A stretch of DNA of 64,000 bases from Chinchilla lanigera (GCF_000276665.1 NW_004955481.1:2218400-2282399), one strand, 5' to 3'. Positions 1-51,469 are shown, counted from the stretch's first letter. A program made the numbers and translations. The notes: generated by a model not told the origin, from the sequence alone.

Positions 1-184
1 GTCCCACTTTTGTCTGTAACTCACTATTATTTGTCTATTTGTTTTCCTGAGAAACAATCTTGTAGATAACAATATGTAAAACAATAACCATTGATAATTT
101 CCTAAAAAAAAATAAATAAATAAATTATGTGTCAAAAAGTTAATATTTAAAGTACATAAGGAACTCACATAATGGCAAAAAAAA

Positions 185-862
185 AAAAAAATGAACAGCC
201 TAATTAAAAAATGGGCAAAGGACCTCAATAGATACTTTTCCAAAGAGGATATACAAAAGACATGAAGGTATATATTTTTTTAAAAAAAGCTTCAACATCA
301 CTTAACCATCAGGAAAATGCAACTCATATTCATTAGGTTGACTATTATCAAAAAGACAAATGGTAAACATTGGCAAAGATGTGGAGATGAAAATACTTGT
401 ACACTACTGGTGGGAATGTTAATGATCCAGCCATTATGGAAAATATTATGGAGTTTCCTCAAAAATTTGTACATTAAACTACCACATGACCTTGCAACCC
501 TCTTGTGGATATATAGCCAAAAAAAAAGAAATGAGCACATCTTAATTGAGATAGCTGCTCTCCCATGATCATAGCAGGATTGTTTGCAATAGCCAAGACA
601 GGAAAATAACTTGTTCACTGACAGATGAATGAGATAAAGAAACTATGGTCATATGTATATATACAATGGAATGTTATTCACTTTTTAAAAGGAGATCCTG
701 CCACTGTCAACAATATGGCTAAAACTGGATGATATTATGTTAAGTGAAGTAAATCATACATGGATAGAAAAATAACTGTATAATGTCTTTTACATGTAGA
801 ATCTTAAAATATAAAGTCAAACACAGATCCCTATGGATTCTCCATCAGTTGATTAAAACAAC
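185..862 (+). mobile_element. L1M fragment (ORF2 3' part)
   Basis: Resembles the L1 ORF2 C-terminal region: aaaaaatgggcaaaggacct, atcaaaaagacaaatgg, ggtgggaatgttaatgatcc, cagccattatggaaaatatt. Many stops; not coding. Confidence 0.8.
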
Positions 863-896
863 TGTGGATCAAAAATTTTTTTAAAATGTGTTTGAT

Positions 897-975
897 GGGG
901 CTGGTGATATAGCTTAGTGTACAAGCTAAATGCTTCACATTTAGAGATCCTGAGTTTGATCCCCAGCACTACAAA
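897..975 (+). mobile_element. ID SINE, old
   Basis: ggggctggtgatatagctta ... gagtttgatccccagcac: diverged ID with A and B boxes. Confidence 0.65.
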
Positions 976-1114
976 TTTACCTACATAAAACTGTTTCTGT
1001 ACTGAACACATACAGACTTTTTTCCTTGTCATTACTCCCTAAACAATTCAATACAACAACTATTTACATAGCATTTATAGTATGAAGTGTTATAAAATCT
1101 AGAGGTGATTTAAA

Positions 1115-1255
1115 GTACAGGTTGAATATCCCTCTTCTGGTCCTTTGTCATAGGACCAGAAGTATTTTCGACTTAAAGAGTTTTTCAGATTTTGAAATAC
1201 ATTTTTGGGTGTCACGTCAGCACTCAAAAAGCTATAGATTTTAGATTTCACAGTT
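1115..1255 (+). mobile_element. Tigger-like DNA transposon fragment
   Basis: Begins tacaggttgaatatccct and contains accagaagtattttcgac, resembling the mammalian Tigger-type repeat 'caggttgagtatccctta...accagaagtgtttcgg'. Only the left part is seen. Confidence 0.5.
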
Positions 1256-1650
1256 TATCCTCTTTGGAGAAATGCCTAGTCAAGTCTTTAGCTCCTTTGT
1301 GAATTGGACTCTTTTTTTTGTTGTTTAGTTTTAGGAGCTGTCTGTATAGTCTGGACATGAATCCCTATTCATTTTTTATTGTATTGCTTATGCCTTTCGT
1401 GTCATATCCCAAAAGTCATTACCAAACTAATGTTGTAAAGATTTGCCCTATGTTTTCTTCTAAGAGTTTTATAGCTTTAGGTCTTACATTTAAGTCGTGG
1501 ATCCATTTTGAGGTTTTTTTTTTTTTTTTTATTATATAGTACTAGGTCAGGGTCTAACTTCAATCTTTTGCATGTGGATAACCAGTTTATCCTGCACTAT
1601 TTTTGTAAAGACTGTCTTTTCCCCCATTGAATGGTCTTAGCACCTTTATC
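1256..1650 (-). mobile_element. L1M fragment, antisense
   Basis: Reverse strand of L1 ORF2: gttttaggagctgtctgtat, gtggatccattttgagg, atgtggataaccagttta, cccattgaatggtcttagca. Confidence 0.75.
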
Positions 1651-1654
1651 AAAT

Positions 1655-2462
1655 CCCTACATTGCTTTTCACAAATAAAATTCTGTTCTGTTATATTCCT
1701 GCTGTCAATTCCTTCCATACAAACAACTGATAATCAATACCTAAACATATTTCCCTCAGAAGTTCTTACTTTTTCTAGTCTACAGCACTCTCCTAATTTC
1801 CACCTTTTACTAATATAATCCACCAGACTTTTAGAAAATACAAATCAGATCTGGCTCCTCTCTACTTAACACCTTTCACTGTACACAAAATAACAAAGGT
1901 GTTATGGTTGCTCAGGAGGCTGAAGCATGGTTGCTCAGGAGTCCAAGTTTGAGGCCAATCTAAGCAACTCAGCAAAATCATGCTTCAAAACAGAAAAAAA
2001 AAAAAGGTGAGGGGATGGTTGTAGCTCAGTGGCAGAGTGCTTGCCTACCATTCATGAGGCCCTGGGTTCAATCCTCAGTACCACCACCACTACCACACAC
2101 ACAAAAAAAAGATAAATTCTTTAGCAAGGCATGTAAATTCCAACCCTATCTACCTATGCAGCTGAAGTACCACAACATCATAATGTTCTTCTCCATCATT
2201 TCTTGTCTTGGTGGCAAGATCCTACCCATTCTTTTAAGAAAAACTGAACCTTTCTGTGACCCCTACCCTCAACTCCAGATTCAATCTATCAATTCCTCTT
2301 CTGACGCCATATGTACCTTTAAGCAAATACCACTTTGTTGCATCTGTGCTACACTGGAATTTTCTATTAGTATCTTTCTTCTCTTCATAAAAACAGTGAA
2401 CTTGAGGGCAGAGTGTATATATTTATTTTTGTGCCTTTACCACTTCCACACGGAGTCTAGGA
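1655..2462 (+). mobile_element. Probable L2 fragment split by a B1-dID SINE
   Basis: C/T-rich stretch of L2 type: atctggctcctctctactta, accctcaactccagattcaa, cagtgaacttgagggcagag. Family call by eye only. Confidence 0.4.
1898..2108 (+). mobile_element. B1-dID composite SINE
   Basis: B1-like left part (caggaggctgaagcatgg...caactcagcaaaatcatg), A-rich linker, then an ID right part (gtagctcagtggcagagtgc...ggttcaatcctcagtacc). Confidence 0.75.
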
Positions 2463-2681
2463 CATTAATGCAAACCTTTTAGAGACCAACTGCCTAACCT
2501 GCAACCTACTTATTTATTGCAAAGTGCCAACTCTGCAATTAAACCTGAATACTGCGATTTTAGTTTAGAAAAAAAAAAATGTTATCCGATGCTCAGCTAT
2601 TAGAGTGACTTAGCTCGCACTATGACACAGAGGGATCTTCATGCCTGCTGTGGCACACATACCACAGGTTTGTCACTACTG
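2463..2681 (+). mobile_element. hAT-type miniature DNA transposon, long form
   Basis: Same family as 44365-44664: the interior has AATTAAACCTGAATACTGCG and TTTAGTTTAGAAAA, and the right end reads GGTTTGTCACTACTG. Flanking 8-mers gtctagga (2455-2462) and gcctagga (2682-2689) match 7 of 8. Confidence 0.75.
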
Positions 2682-2689
2682 GCCTAGGA

Positions 2690-3230
2690 ATAGAAGGTGT
2701 ATAACAGATGTCTTTTAGGTACATAAGGGAATGAGCAGAATAGTGGGAAAATGGATCAAGTCTGATCATCATGAGAGTAGGTATAGGCAACACTGCCTTC
2801 CCCTCTTCCCTACCCACTGAGTGGGTATCTGCCTTCTCCATCCAGACCTCCTTCTTTCTGGCAGCTCATAAAGTCCTATTCATGGGCTTTCTTGGCTGCT
2901 TCACATTCCCAGTCTGATATGGCAATCAGCCAGCTCTAAGTGTGAAAGGGTTAGAATGGATGAGGGGAAGGGTGGTGATTTCCTTAGTAGTCTGCCAAGC
3001 TCCATTCTGACATTCCTTAGTAGTTCCTTGGCATTTCCACTATAAGATGGCATAATGAGCACACACTGTAACTTCCTCTTCCTGCCTGAGATTCTCAGAA
3101 AAAATGAAAATACCTGAATAAAAGTCCAGAATCAGGCAAGAAATAGACGACACTCTGATGACTCCCTCAGAGGACAACAGTAAAGAAGACAATCAACACC
3201 TAAAAATGCTTCTCAAAAATAACAGCCAAA
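2690..3230. other. Intron 7 of VPS53, no feature seen
   Basis: Non-repetitive by eye; short open frames only. The whole 1-7326 stretch lies in intron 7. Confidence 0.6.
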
Positions 3231-3234
3231 AAAA

Positions 3235-3332
3235 GGGCCAGGGACATAGCTCAGTAACACAAGCGTCTGCCTGGTTAAATGCAAGGTCCTGAGTTCAATT
3301 CCCTGGCACCAAAAAAAAAAAAAAAAAAAAAG
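3235..3332 (+). mobile_element. ID SINE
   Basis: gggccagggacatagctcag ... gagttcaattccctggcacc plus a long A-tail. Confidence 0.8.
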
Positions 3333-3529
3333 AGCCATGAAGGTGGTAAATACCAGGAGCAGAAGGGGATCTCAGGGGAATAAGTGTTTAAGTCAGTATC
3401 TATAGCTACATCCTCACCTTGAATGCTCAGTGAAGCATTGGGTGTAGGCCCTTGGTCTGAGAACCTTAGTGGGGGCCAGAGGGCCTGACAACATCCAAGG
3501 TCAGGGAACTTCTGAAGTCAAAAGATCAG

Positions 3530-3655
3530 ACCCTGGCACACCCACCTGGGAGTAAGGCTTTTTTTTTTTTTTCTAAACTAAAACCACAGTATTCAGGTTT
3601 AATTGCAGAGTTGGCACTTTGCAATAAATAAGTAGGTAGCTGGTTAGCCATCAGC
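3530..3655 (-). mobile_element. hAT-type miniature DNA transposon, partial, inverted
   Basis: Reverse-complement copy of the same interior (TCTAAACTAAAACCACAGTA, TTCAGGTTTAATTGCAGAG), ending near GGTTAGCCATCAG. It lacks clear terminal duplications. About 900 bp from the direct copy at 2463. Confidence 0.65.
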
Positions 3656-3800
3656 TCCTGGAGCTCCAGCTCCATGCCCAAAGAGCTGTCTGTGGTACAC
3701 TTAGCCGAGCAGCACACTCCATGACTCCCCTACTAATAGGTACCACAAAAAAGCATTCCTGACCAGATTAACAGAGAATGTCAAAAATAAAAAGGGCTTT

Positions 3801-3989
3801 GGGGCTGGATGTGGTGGCGCATGCCTGTAATCCCAGCACTTGGGAGGCTGAGGCAGGAAGATGGCTGTGAGTTTGAAGCCAGCTGGGATACAAAATAAGA
3901 TTAAGGCCAGCCTACACTACATAGTGAAACTCTGTCTTAAAAAGACAGAAATTAATTTTAAAAAATTAAAAATAAAAATAAAAAAATAC
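3801..3989 (+). mobile_element. B1 SINE
   Basis: Full B1 with internal duplication, then an A-rich tail. TSD aaagggcttt at 3791-3800 and 3990-3999. Confidence 0.85.
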
Positions 3990-4219
3990 AAAGGGCTTTC
4001 AGCTAAGAATCACCAAAGAGCTAAGAATCATTCAAAAAATGCTAACTCTAAGAGAGTCAACATGTTTAATAAATGGAAGACTTTGTATACAGAAGGACAG
4101 AGAAAAAGAACAATCAACTCATGGCTTTTAGATATATACAATTTACATTTTCTGAGAGATTTCAGTGGATATTATGCCCATAAAAAAATAATCAGCTAGA
4201 TGTCTCAAAATTACAAAGT

Positions 4220-5138
4220 TGGATTATTACATGAAAAATCAACAGCTGGGCCAAATAGCAGAATGAACACCAGTGCAGAGTAAATTACAACAGGAAGACT
4301 GAGTTCAGGAATTCTTTTGGAAAACAGCCTAAAAGGACAAAGAGATGGAAAGCATATATACCAACATGGTAGCAGATTTAGGAGTTCCGATATTCATGTA
4401 ATAGGAATTTTGCATGGAGAGAAATTATGCATGGAGAGAACGCACAGAACAAATGACAGACTACTCAAAGAAAGCAATAAAAAAGAACAATTTCTTAGGA
4501 CTTAAGAAACTCAAAAAGTTTCAGATTAAGCCTATAATAAAAGCAGAGCAACATACACACACAAAAAAGACCCATGTCTTAACAAAATTCCTGACTTCCT
4601 CAACCCCAAATCTCAAATGCTTCTAGAACAAAAGAAAACTAGACAAAAACTGGTCATCTTATAAAGGAACAAGATTCAGATTAGCTTCAGGGTTTTAGTA
4701 AACAATGAATACCAAACAACACATCTGCATATTCTCTCACACAATAGACAAAAGATGAAAACAGCCAAATATCAATCAACAGATAAATGGACAAACAAAA
4801 GGTGGTATCCACGTACAAGGAGTATTCAGCCTTAAAAAGAAATGAGGTGCTGATACATCGATGAGCCTCAAAAATATGTTAAGTGAAATAAGCCAGACAC
4901 AAAAAGACAAATACTATTTGATTCTATTTATATGAGCTAGCAAGAACAGGAAAATGCAGGGATGGAAAGTAGAACAGAGGTTAGTTACCAGGGTCTAGGG
5001 AGAGGAAAATATGGTAACATTATTTAATGTGTACCTAATCTGTTTGGGATGATGAAAAAGATCTCAAAATAGGTAATGGTGATATTTGAACATTATGAAT
5101 GTACTTAATACCACTGAGTTATATATTTAAAGATAGTT
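4220..5138 (+). mobile_element. HAL1/L1M-like element with 3' UTR
   Basis: The right half is clear: gttaagtgaaataagccaga, ctgtttgggatgatgaaaa, atgaatgtacttaataccac are L1 3' UTR hallmarks. The left half (4220-4690) is A-rich and only tentatively the same element. Confidence 0.65.
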
Positions 5139-5139
5139 A

Positions 5140-5222
5140 ACACAGGGCAAGGTAAGTGGCAAAGCACATGTTTTGCCTTCATAAAGCCAGGGGTTCAATC
5201 CTAGGCACTAAACAAACAAAAA
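5140..5222 (+). mobile_element. ID SINE, old
   Basis: gtggcaaagcacatgttttgcc ... ggggttcaatcctaggcac: diverged ID. Confidence 0.55.
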
Positions 5223-5264
5223 TGGTTAGAATAATAAATTTTGTTACAACTTTAAAATTTTCTT

Positions 5265-6200
5265 AAAAGTAGGAAATATGACCAATCATTAAAGGAGAAA
5301 TTGAAAAGTTAGCCAAAGATCTGCCTAGTTTGGTAGGCAAGATCTACCCATATCTGAGACAGTATTAATATCTAAAATATAGAAAGAATTCCTATAAATC
5401 AATAGGAAAGCGATGAACAACTCAATATACAGACAGACCAAGGGGGGAAAAACAGATGAAGGATAAAAGCAGATATTCACAGAGAAAAATATAAAGAGCT
5501 AATCATCAATTAAAAAGAATACTAATTTCACTACTTACCAAGGAAATGCAAATAAAGGAAGCAAATATTTTTTTCTTACATCAGATTGATAAAAATGAAA
5601 ACTGACAGTATCAAAAGTTATTGAGGCTAGAGAGAAAAGTTATTGAGGCTAGGTACTCATGTACTACACAGATGGCACTAGAAATATACAAAAAAAATCT
5701 GGAGAACAAATGGGCAGTAGTCATTAAAATTGTAAATGTATACAACCCTACAATCCAGAATCTACCCTACAGAAATATTTGCATATGTGCAAAAAGGAGT
5801 GTATTTTAAAAACAAATAAGCTAACATTTTGAAAATGGTTAAATAATCTGTGATGTGTTATATTATGAAATTCTATGCATGGAAAGAGGTAGGTCTATAA
5901 AAACTGATAAAAAAAATCTCTAAAATTCATCACTAGGTTGAAAACAAAGTTTCAAAATTAAACATATGGTGTGAAAGCATCTATTAAAAATAATACTAAG
6001 CAAAATAAAATTGCACACTAGAACTACAAATTTATGTAAAAGTCTAGATGGATCTGGGGGGACATCCATTAAATTGGTAATAGTCATTACCTCTAGGAAG
6101 AGCAATGGGATTTCAAGCGTAGCTGAAGGGAACTAAAGTGTTACCTTATGTTACTTTTTAAATTTAAAAAGTATAAATTTATTTCTTATATAATTAAAAA
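5265..6200 (+). mobile_element. Ancient L1M-like element
   Basis: Degraded L1 order: tatagaaagaattcctataa, aaatgcaaataaagg, then gaggtaggtctataaaaact and ggtaatagtcattacctcta. Contains a short tandem duplication (aaaagttattgaggctag) near 5613-5651. Confidence 0.6.
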
Positions 6201-6569
6201 TAAACAGGAAAAAATGAAGCTTATAGGTATCAGACCATGCTAAGAAGGCAGAATTGAAAACAACACTGCTAAAGGCTACTCCTTCACGTCTCTGCTTTAA
6301 GAAAGATTAGGATTTGTCAATCATGGCGATCTCCACCTTCATAGTGTTCTCCCTGCTACTATTTCTAATAGAAAAGGCACTGAATCCACTGCATCCAACT
6401 TTCCTTTCAAATCATTATCTTCCTAATGTCTAAGCACCGGCCTTTCTTTCCATTGGATTTGAATCTGAGGTTAAAAACTGAACAGCGGTAGGATGGAAAA
6501 AATAAGGTTTGAGTGAAAGTCACCATTTTGCCATATCTAATGTTCTACTGGCACAATGTATTTTCTAAA

Positions 6570-7125
6570 GATTGCCATAGCAATACATCCCTTCCCATAT
6601 GCTCTTTTTACCAATGTCACTTTGATATTCTTCCTTCTTGAATCTTGGCAGTTTTGTGATTACAGCAGAAATTATGCTATGTAACTTCCAAGGTCAAATC
6701 TTTTGGAACCCAGGCACCTCACCATGAGGAAGCCCAAGTAATCCATGGAGGTCAACCAGAGACCTCCAGTCCACAGCTGGTTGAGCTCCCAGCTGACAGC
6801 AAACACCAATGTGCCAGCCCAGATAATGAGCCAAGGGCTCTTCTAGCCCCTCTGGTACCAGGAATCAAGCTCAGGACCTTGCACTTGTCAGGCAGGTACT
6901 TGTACTGCTGAGCTATAGCCCCGGCTTCTAGCCCCTCTGAAAGCTGCTTCGGTTGATGCTGCATTGAGCAGAGATGCAGGATTTCTTTTTTTTTTCTTTT
7001 TTGGTTCTTTTAATGCATAATGAGCCAGTTCAATTTTCATGAGCAAAGTAATTGTTTTTAGCCAACGAATTCTGTGGTGATTTGTTACATGGAAATGACT
7101 GAGATAGCTGAGAGTTGTGCATATA
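6570..7125 (+). mobile_element. MLT1-type (MaLR) solo LTR, interrupted by an ID SINE
   Basis: Contains typical MLT1 stretches: accatgaggaagcccaagta, agctcccagctgacagc, and near the 3' end tagccaacgaattctgtggtgatttgttacatgg. Degraded and non-coding. The ID insertion (6854-6924) splits it, with a 14-bp TSD. Confidence 0.7.
6854..6924 (-). mobile_element. ID SINE inserted in MLT1 LTR
   Basis: Antisense ID (ggtaccaggaatcaagctca...gagctatagccccgg). TSD cttctagcccctct at 6840-6853 and 6925-6938. Confidence 0.85.
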
Positions 7126-7149
7126 TACAAAAGCAGCTATCTGACATGG

Positions 7150-46700
<39,551 letters not shown>

Positions 46701-47030
46701 TGCGCTCTGGAGGTTTCTCTGTCCCTTCCCAGGAGTCTTCCACCACCCCCTTAGCAGCGAGGTCCCTGCTTGCCCTCACCCCGTCCTTAAGATGGTGGGG
46801 TGCCTCCCGCTGAGGTGCCTGTGTCTGGGGAGAGCCTAGCCTCCGTGCTAGAAGCCTCAGGGACCGGCAGCGCCGGCAGCTTCGTGATGACAGACGCAAC
46901 CTCAAGGGGCTGCGAAGCGGGCGATCCTTCAGTTCCCTGGTCCCTCTGGGTCGGGGGGCAGTAGGTGTTCCCCTGCCATCATGGGTGAAATGACCCCTCC
47001 TGGTAGGTGGCGATGTTGCCACGGACGTTT

Positions 47031-47500
47031 GAGGATGGGACAGCGTCCACTTGGTTCCCTGTGTGCCAGGTTCCTGGGGAGTTATTTCTAGGATGACCGA
47101 AGCTCCCTTTTGAGGAGAAAAGTAGATGAGGCAGACCCCCAGCTGGGGAAATATTTACTTTCTAAGACTGAGTATGAGGGGACCTAAGTCCTTGACTAAG
47201 TCCCCGGATAAACTTTGTGATCATGAACAGATTACATCGTGTGCCCTGCCTCCTCTGCCATCGGATGTTGTATGCATTAAATATTCAAAGCGCTATGCAG
47301 ATTTAAACTAGTAATACCGGAAATACTAGGATGTCTAACTCTTCTGTACCACAAAGGGAGAAAGAAGCCAGATCACCCTGTGGAACCACTTTTCCTACAG
47401 TGAGGGAGTTGCCACCGAGGAAGGGTTGCTTTACCAGTTAAACACTGTGAAACCCCATAATGGAAAAGTCTTTGGCCTCACTGAGCTCTTTATTTTTAAA
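47031..47500. other. Upstream flank of VPS53, nothing seen
   Basis: Falls off in GC from the island; no exon or repeat recognised. Confidence 0.5.
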
Positions 47501-47880
47501 AATTCTACCAAAATTATTTATAGTAAGGAAAAAATGGAAACAACGTAATTTCTTTTATTTTTAATTTGACAAGTAGTAATGGTATAAACAATATAATTCT
47601 AACCAAAAGGGATAGTTAAAATATAAATCGGCTCTACAATGGAATATTATTGACTTATAAAATCATGGTTTTGAAAATTATTTAATGACCTGGGAAAAGG
47701 TATATAATGTATTTCAGAAAGCAAAGTGTACATTTCAGAAAGCAAAAATGTACGCGACCCCAATTTGTATGGCTATAAAATGATAGCAAGGAAATATTAT
47801 TTTTCTGCATTTTCCCAAATGTCTGTAGTACCTTTTTTTTAAACCTGTAGTACTTTTATAATCAGAAAATATAAATGCCA
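47500..47880 (+). mobile_element. Ancient L1 3' UTR
   Basis: Contains tctacaatggaatattattg, ataaaatcatggttttg and tacttttataatcagaaaa, hallmarks of old L1M 3' regions. Confidence 0.65.
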
Positions 47881-48044
47881 GTTTTAAAAGGAAAAGGCAA
47901 TTAATCACCTGTTGGTGTTTTTTTTTCATTTTAAAAATTAAGATATAACAGTAAAAGTCACCATTACAGTTTACAGTGCCATGAATTTCATAAATATATA
48001 TAATCATGTAACTATAACCACAATCCAGTCAGGACATTTCCACC

Positions 48045-48046
<2 letters not shown>

Positions 48047-48090
<44 letters not shown>
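48047..48090 (+). repeat. (CA)n microsatellite
   Basis: About 22 CA units inside the L1M antisense segment. Confidence 0.95.
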
Positions 48091-48385
48091 TCCTTCATGG
48101 CCGACTCCATCCTCTGGGGTGACCTGATTTTCATTCCTAGAGTTTGACTTTTCCAAAATATCCTATAAATTCTGTATAAATGTAATCATATAACATGTCA
48201 TCTTTTGAGCCTGGCGTCTGTCATTTAGCATAATGCTTTTGGTGTTCATCCATGCCATTGCATGTAACAGTTTATTTCTTCTTGCTGAGTGGTATTCCAC
48301 TATGGATATACCACAATTTGTTGGGTTCTTTCCAGTTTGGGGCGATTATAAATAAAACTACTATAAACTTCTATTGTAGATTTTT

Positions 48386-48534
48386 TTTTTTTTTCCACAC
48401 AGGGTCTCGCTATGTAGTTCAGACTGGCCTGGAGATCACTTTGTAGCTCAGGCTGGTCTCGAACTTGCAAGAATTTTCCTGCCTCAGCCTCCCGAGTGCT
48501 GGGATTACAGGCGTGTGCCACCATGCCCTGCTAC
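48386..48534 (-). mobile_element. B1 SINE in L1M
   Basis: acacagggtctcgctatgta ... gtgtgccaccatgccctg. 13-bp TSD attgtagattttt at 48373-48385 and 48535-48547. Confidence 0.88.
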
Positions 48535-48719
48535 ATTGTAGATTTTTGTGTAAACATAAATTTTCATTTTACTTGTGTATATTTAGAAGTCTGATTCTAA
48601 CTTGTATGGTATGTCTATATTTGTAAGAAAATGATAAACTGCTTTCCAAATTGGCTCAATTATTTTCACATTCCTACCAGCAATGTATAAGACTTTTGGT
48701 TGTTCATAGACCTTATTTT

Positions 48720-48935
48720 TAATGATAATAATACCAACTAACATTTCTTAACCCTTACTTCATGCCAAACACCGTGCTAAGCATATTACCTACATTGTCC
48801 CTTTTAATGCAGCAATTTTCAAGTTGCTAGTTACCATTATCTTGATTTAACAGATGAGGAAATAGATCTAGGAAAAACAAATTAACAAACAGAAACTTGT
48901 GCAAGTCCCCATAGCTAGATTTGTCACTCATTCAA
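48720..48935 (-). mobile_element. MIR SINE, antisense, nearly full
   Basis: cttcatgccaaacaccgtgc, ttaacagatgaggaaataga, tgcaagtccccatagctag give the reverse MIR from end to end. Confidence 0.75.
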
Positions 48936-48949
48936 TAAATTTATTTGCT

Positions 48950-49085
48950 GGGTGTGGTAGTGCACACCTATAATGTCAGCACTGGGGAGGCTAAGGCAAC
49001 AGGATCATGAGTTCGAGGCTTTTGGTCAACATAGTAAGTTCAAGGCCAGCCTGTACTACATAGCAAGACCCTGTCTCAAAAAACT
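48950..49085 (+). mobile_element. B1 SINE
   Basis: gctgggtgtggtagtgcaca ... caagaccctgtctcaaaa. Confidence 0.85.
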
Positions 49086-49092
49086 AAGATAA

Positions 49093-49250
49093 TGCCAGGT
49101 GTGGTGGCACATGCCTGTAATCCCAGCACTTGGGAGGCTGAGGCAGGAGGAGCCTTGCAAGTTGGAGACCAGCCTGGGCTACAAAGTGAGCTCAAGGCTG
49201 GCCTGAACTGCATAGCAAGACCCTACCTCAGAAAAAGACCAAACAAACAA
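49093..49250 (+). mobile_element. B1 SINE
   Basis: tgccaggtgtggtggcacat ... accctacctcagaaaaag; in tandem with the previous B1. Confidence 0.85.
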
Positions 49251-49254
49251 AAAA

Positions 49255-49735
49255 CTAAATAACCAAAATAATAATAAATAAATGTATTGGACATTTGTTC
49301 CTTTGGTGAGGGGTACTAGGCTGGATGGTGGGAATTCAGCAGTGAACAAAATAGACTAAGTATCTGCCTCCAGAAAACTATTTCCATGTAAGAAAAGGAT
49401 AGTCATATAAATAAACATATTATCTCAAGAAAAGAGCAAATGTACATATTAAGAGACTCTGTTGATGGATTGTTGGCTTTGGAGTCAGGGAAGGATTCTC
49501 TGAGGAAGCGATTTTTGAGCTGAAGCAGTGTGGTGAGAGCGAGCAGGAGATGACAAAGCAAAGGACAGAATACCAAAAGCCATGAAGAAGAAGGCCATGG
49601 GCCGGGTGAATGAAGCCTTGAAAGCCAAGAGGAGAATGGTGCAAGAGGCCAGAAAAATGGGTAGTGCCAGATGGTAGAGGGTATTGAAGATGGTGGTAAG
49701 GAATGGAAAGCCTCTGAAGGATTGTTAAGTAGAAG
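49255..49735 (+). repeat. Ancient interspersed repeat, family not assigned
   Basis: cagcagtgaacaaaatagac, gaaggattctctgaggaagc, atttttgagctgaagcagtg, taccaaaagccatgaagaag in the order of the repeat class seen at 30840. No coding potential. Confidence 0.45.
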
Positions 49736-50642
49736 TGTGCCAGGTTCACCATGCTTGTCCTCAACCCAAGTCCCTCCATTTTTGTATCTCCACTTCTAAG
49801 CTGCCTGCATTACTGTGCAGAGTCTGAAGCCAGGGTAACCATACCCAGTACAAATTCATGCTATCTTATTTCCATCAACTGTTTTTATTCATTGTCAGCT
49901 GTCCATTGCATCCCCCTATGGCCCAAAACTTTTCATCCTCTGACACTCCCAACTCCACAATATCCTCTTTCTTTGCAGAAACACTAATAATAATGAATAT
50001 AAGTTTAAGACAGTTATGTGGTACAAAAAAATATAGCAAGTTAACAAAACAGAGGTACAGGTGGAGATTAGGTGGAAAAAAAACCCTGCATTATGCCAGG
50101 CATGGTGGCACATGCCTATACAGTAATCCCAGCACTAGGGATGCTGAGGCAGGAGGATCAGTGCAAGTTTGAGGCCAGCCCAGGGTACATAGTGAGCTAA
50201 AGGCCAGCTTAAACTACACAGAGAGACCCTACCTCAGAAAAAAAAACAAAACAAAAACTTGCATTAGGATAAGTAATAACAGACTAGACTGATTGCTTAT
50301 AAGTGAAAGAGGGAAATACTTTAACAGGAATAAACCTGGAAAGGCAGATTATGCATCAAAACTTTAAAGATAAATAAAATGTGGGAATTTATGGATATAA
50401 GAAATCTGAATATGAGAAGAAGCAAGCAATATTTGTACAATTGAGCTCAGTTTCAGTGTTTAAAAAGTCATTTTCTGTTATGCTATAGGATGGCATACAG
50501 CTGATGATGAAGTATTACAGAAAACATTTTCTACCTTGAAATCTCACTACTTCAGGCATATTCAGTCTCTAATACTTCCATCTCTAATACTTTAAAACAA
50601 AGCAAAAGCAAACCTCGAAGAACATATCCTTTGATAAGCAAT
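49736..50642. other. Intergenic stretch, one B1
   Basis: Unassigned around the B1 at 50093. Confidence 0.5.
50093..50258 (+). mobile_element. B1 SINE
   Basis: atgccaggcatggtggcaca ... gagaccctacctcag plus A-rich tail. Confidence 0.85.
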
Positions 50643-50800
50643 GGGCTGGGTGGGGTGGCGCATGCCTGTAATCCCATCACTCGGGAGGCTGAGGCAGGAG
50701 GATCGTTGCAAGTTGGAGACCAGCCTGGGCCAGAAAATTAGCTTAAGGCCGGTCTGAACTGCATGGCAAGATCCTGTCTCAAAAAGACAAAAAAAAAAAA
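50643..50800 (+). mobile_element. B1 SINE
   Basis: gggctgggtggggtggcgca ... gatcctgtctcaaaaagac plus A-tail. Confidence 0.87.
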
Positions 50801-50984
50801 AAGGCAATGGAAGAAGAGTGAATTGGAAAAGCAGGTGTCCAGCAGCTTATGAGAGAGTTGTGTGATGCATTTGTGAGGAGACATCAAAGTGAGATGGAAA
50901 GAAAACAGAAACTCCCAAGTAAGGAACTCTTGTAACATTTCTCATTGTGCCAAAAAAATTGTATTAAGGATCTTCCCTCCTCCT

Positions 50985-51115
50985 CCTCCTTTTTGAGACA
51001 GAGCCTCACTAAGTCACTAAATTGCTAAGGCTGGACTTAAAACTTGCAATCCTCTTGCCTTAGCCTCTCAGAGAGCAAGGATTATAGTGTATTCCACCGG
51101 GTCAAGCTAAAACAG
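50985..51115 (-). mobile_element. B1-like SINE
   Basis: tttttgagacagagcctcac ... gtattccaccgggtcaagc. Confidence 0.75.
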
Positions 51116-51143
51116 GGTCTTTATTCTATTTAAGCTTCCCTCT

Positions 51144-51212
51144 CAGGCTGAGTGTGTAGCTCCATAGTAGAACACTTGCCTAGTGTGCATGAGACCCTGG
51201 GTTCTACCCCCA
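51144..51212 (+). mobile_element. ID SINE with microsatellite tail
   Basis: caggctgagtgtgtagctcc ... ggttctacccccagcaa, running straight into a CA repeat. Confidence 0.75.
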
Positions 51213-51214
51213 GC

Positions 51215-51260
<46 letters not shown>
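51213..51260 (+). repeat. (CA)n microsatellite
   Basis: About 24 CA units forming the tail of the ID at 51144. Confidence 0.95.
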
Positions 51261-51262
<2 letters not shown>

Positions 51263-51469
51263 GTCTCATCACCAGGTCTATAACCACTAAGGGCCAATGG
51301 ATAACATCTTCTCCCTACACTGATATGCCAACAATACCCCCACAAATTTCCAAACTGCCCCCAATGCTCTCAAGCACAATTGTATTTAGATCCTCTTGTC
51401 ACAATGGATGGCAAGAGCTCCCAAATCATCCAGATCATCTTGCAGTGGAAAATATATTCTGTGTGTGTG

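Larger units (their letters stand above)
47925..48715 (-). mobile_element. L1M, antisense, interrupted by (CA)n and a B1
   Basis: Antisense L1 signature: ctgagtggtattccactatg, gatataccacaatttgttg, atgataaactgctttccaaa, cacattcctaccagcaatgt. A B1 at 48386-48534 is inserted. Confidence 0.75.
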
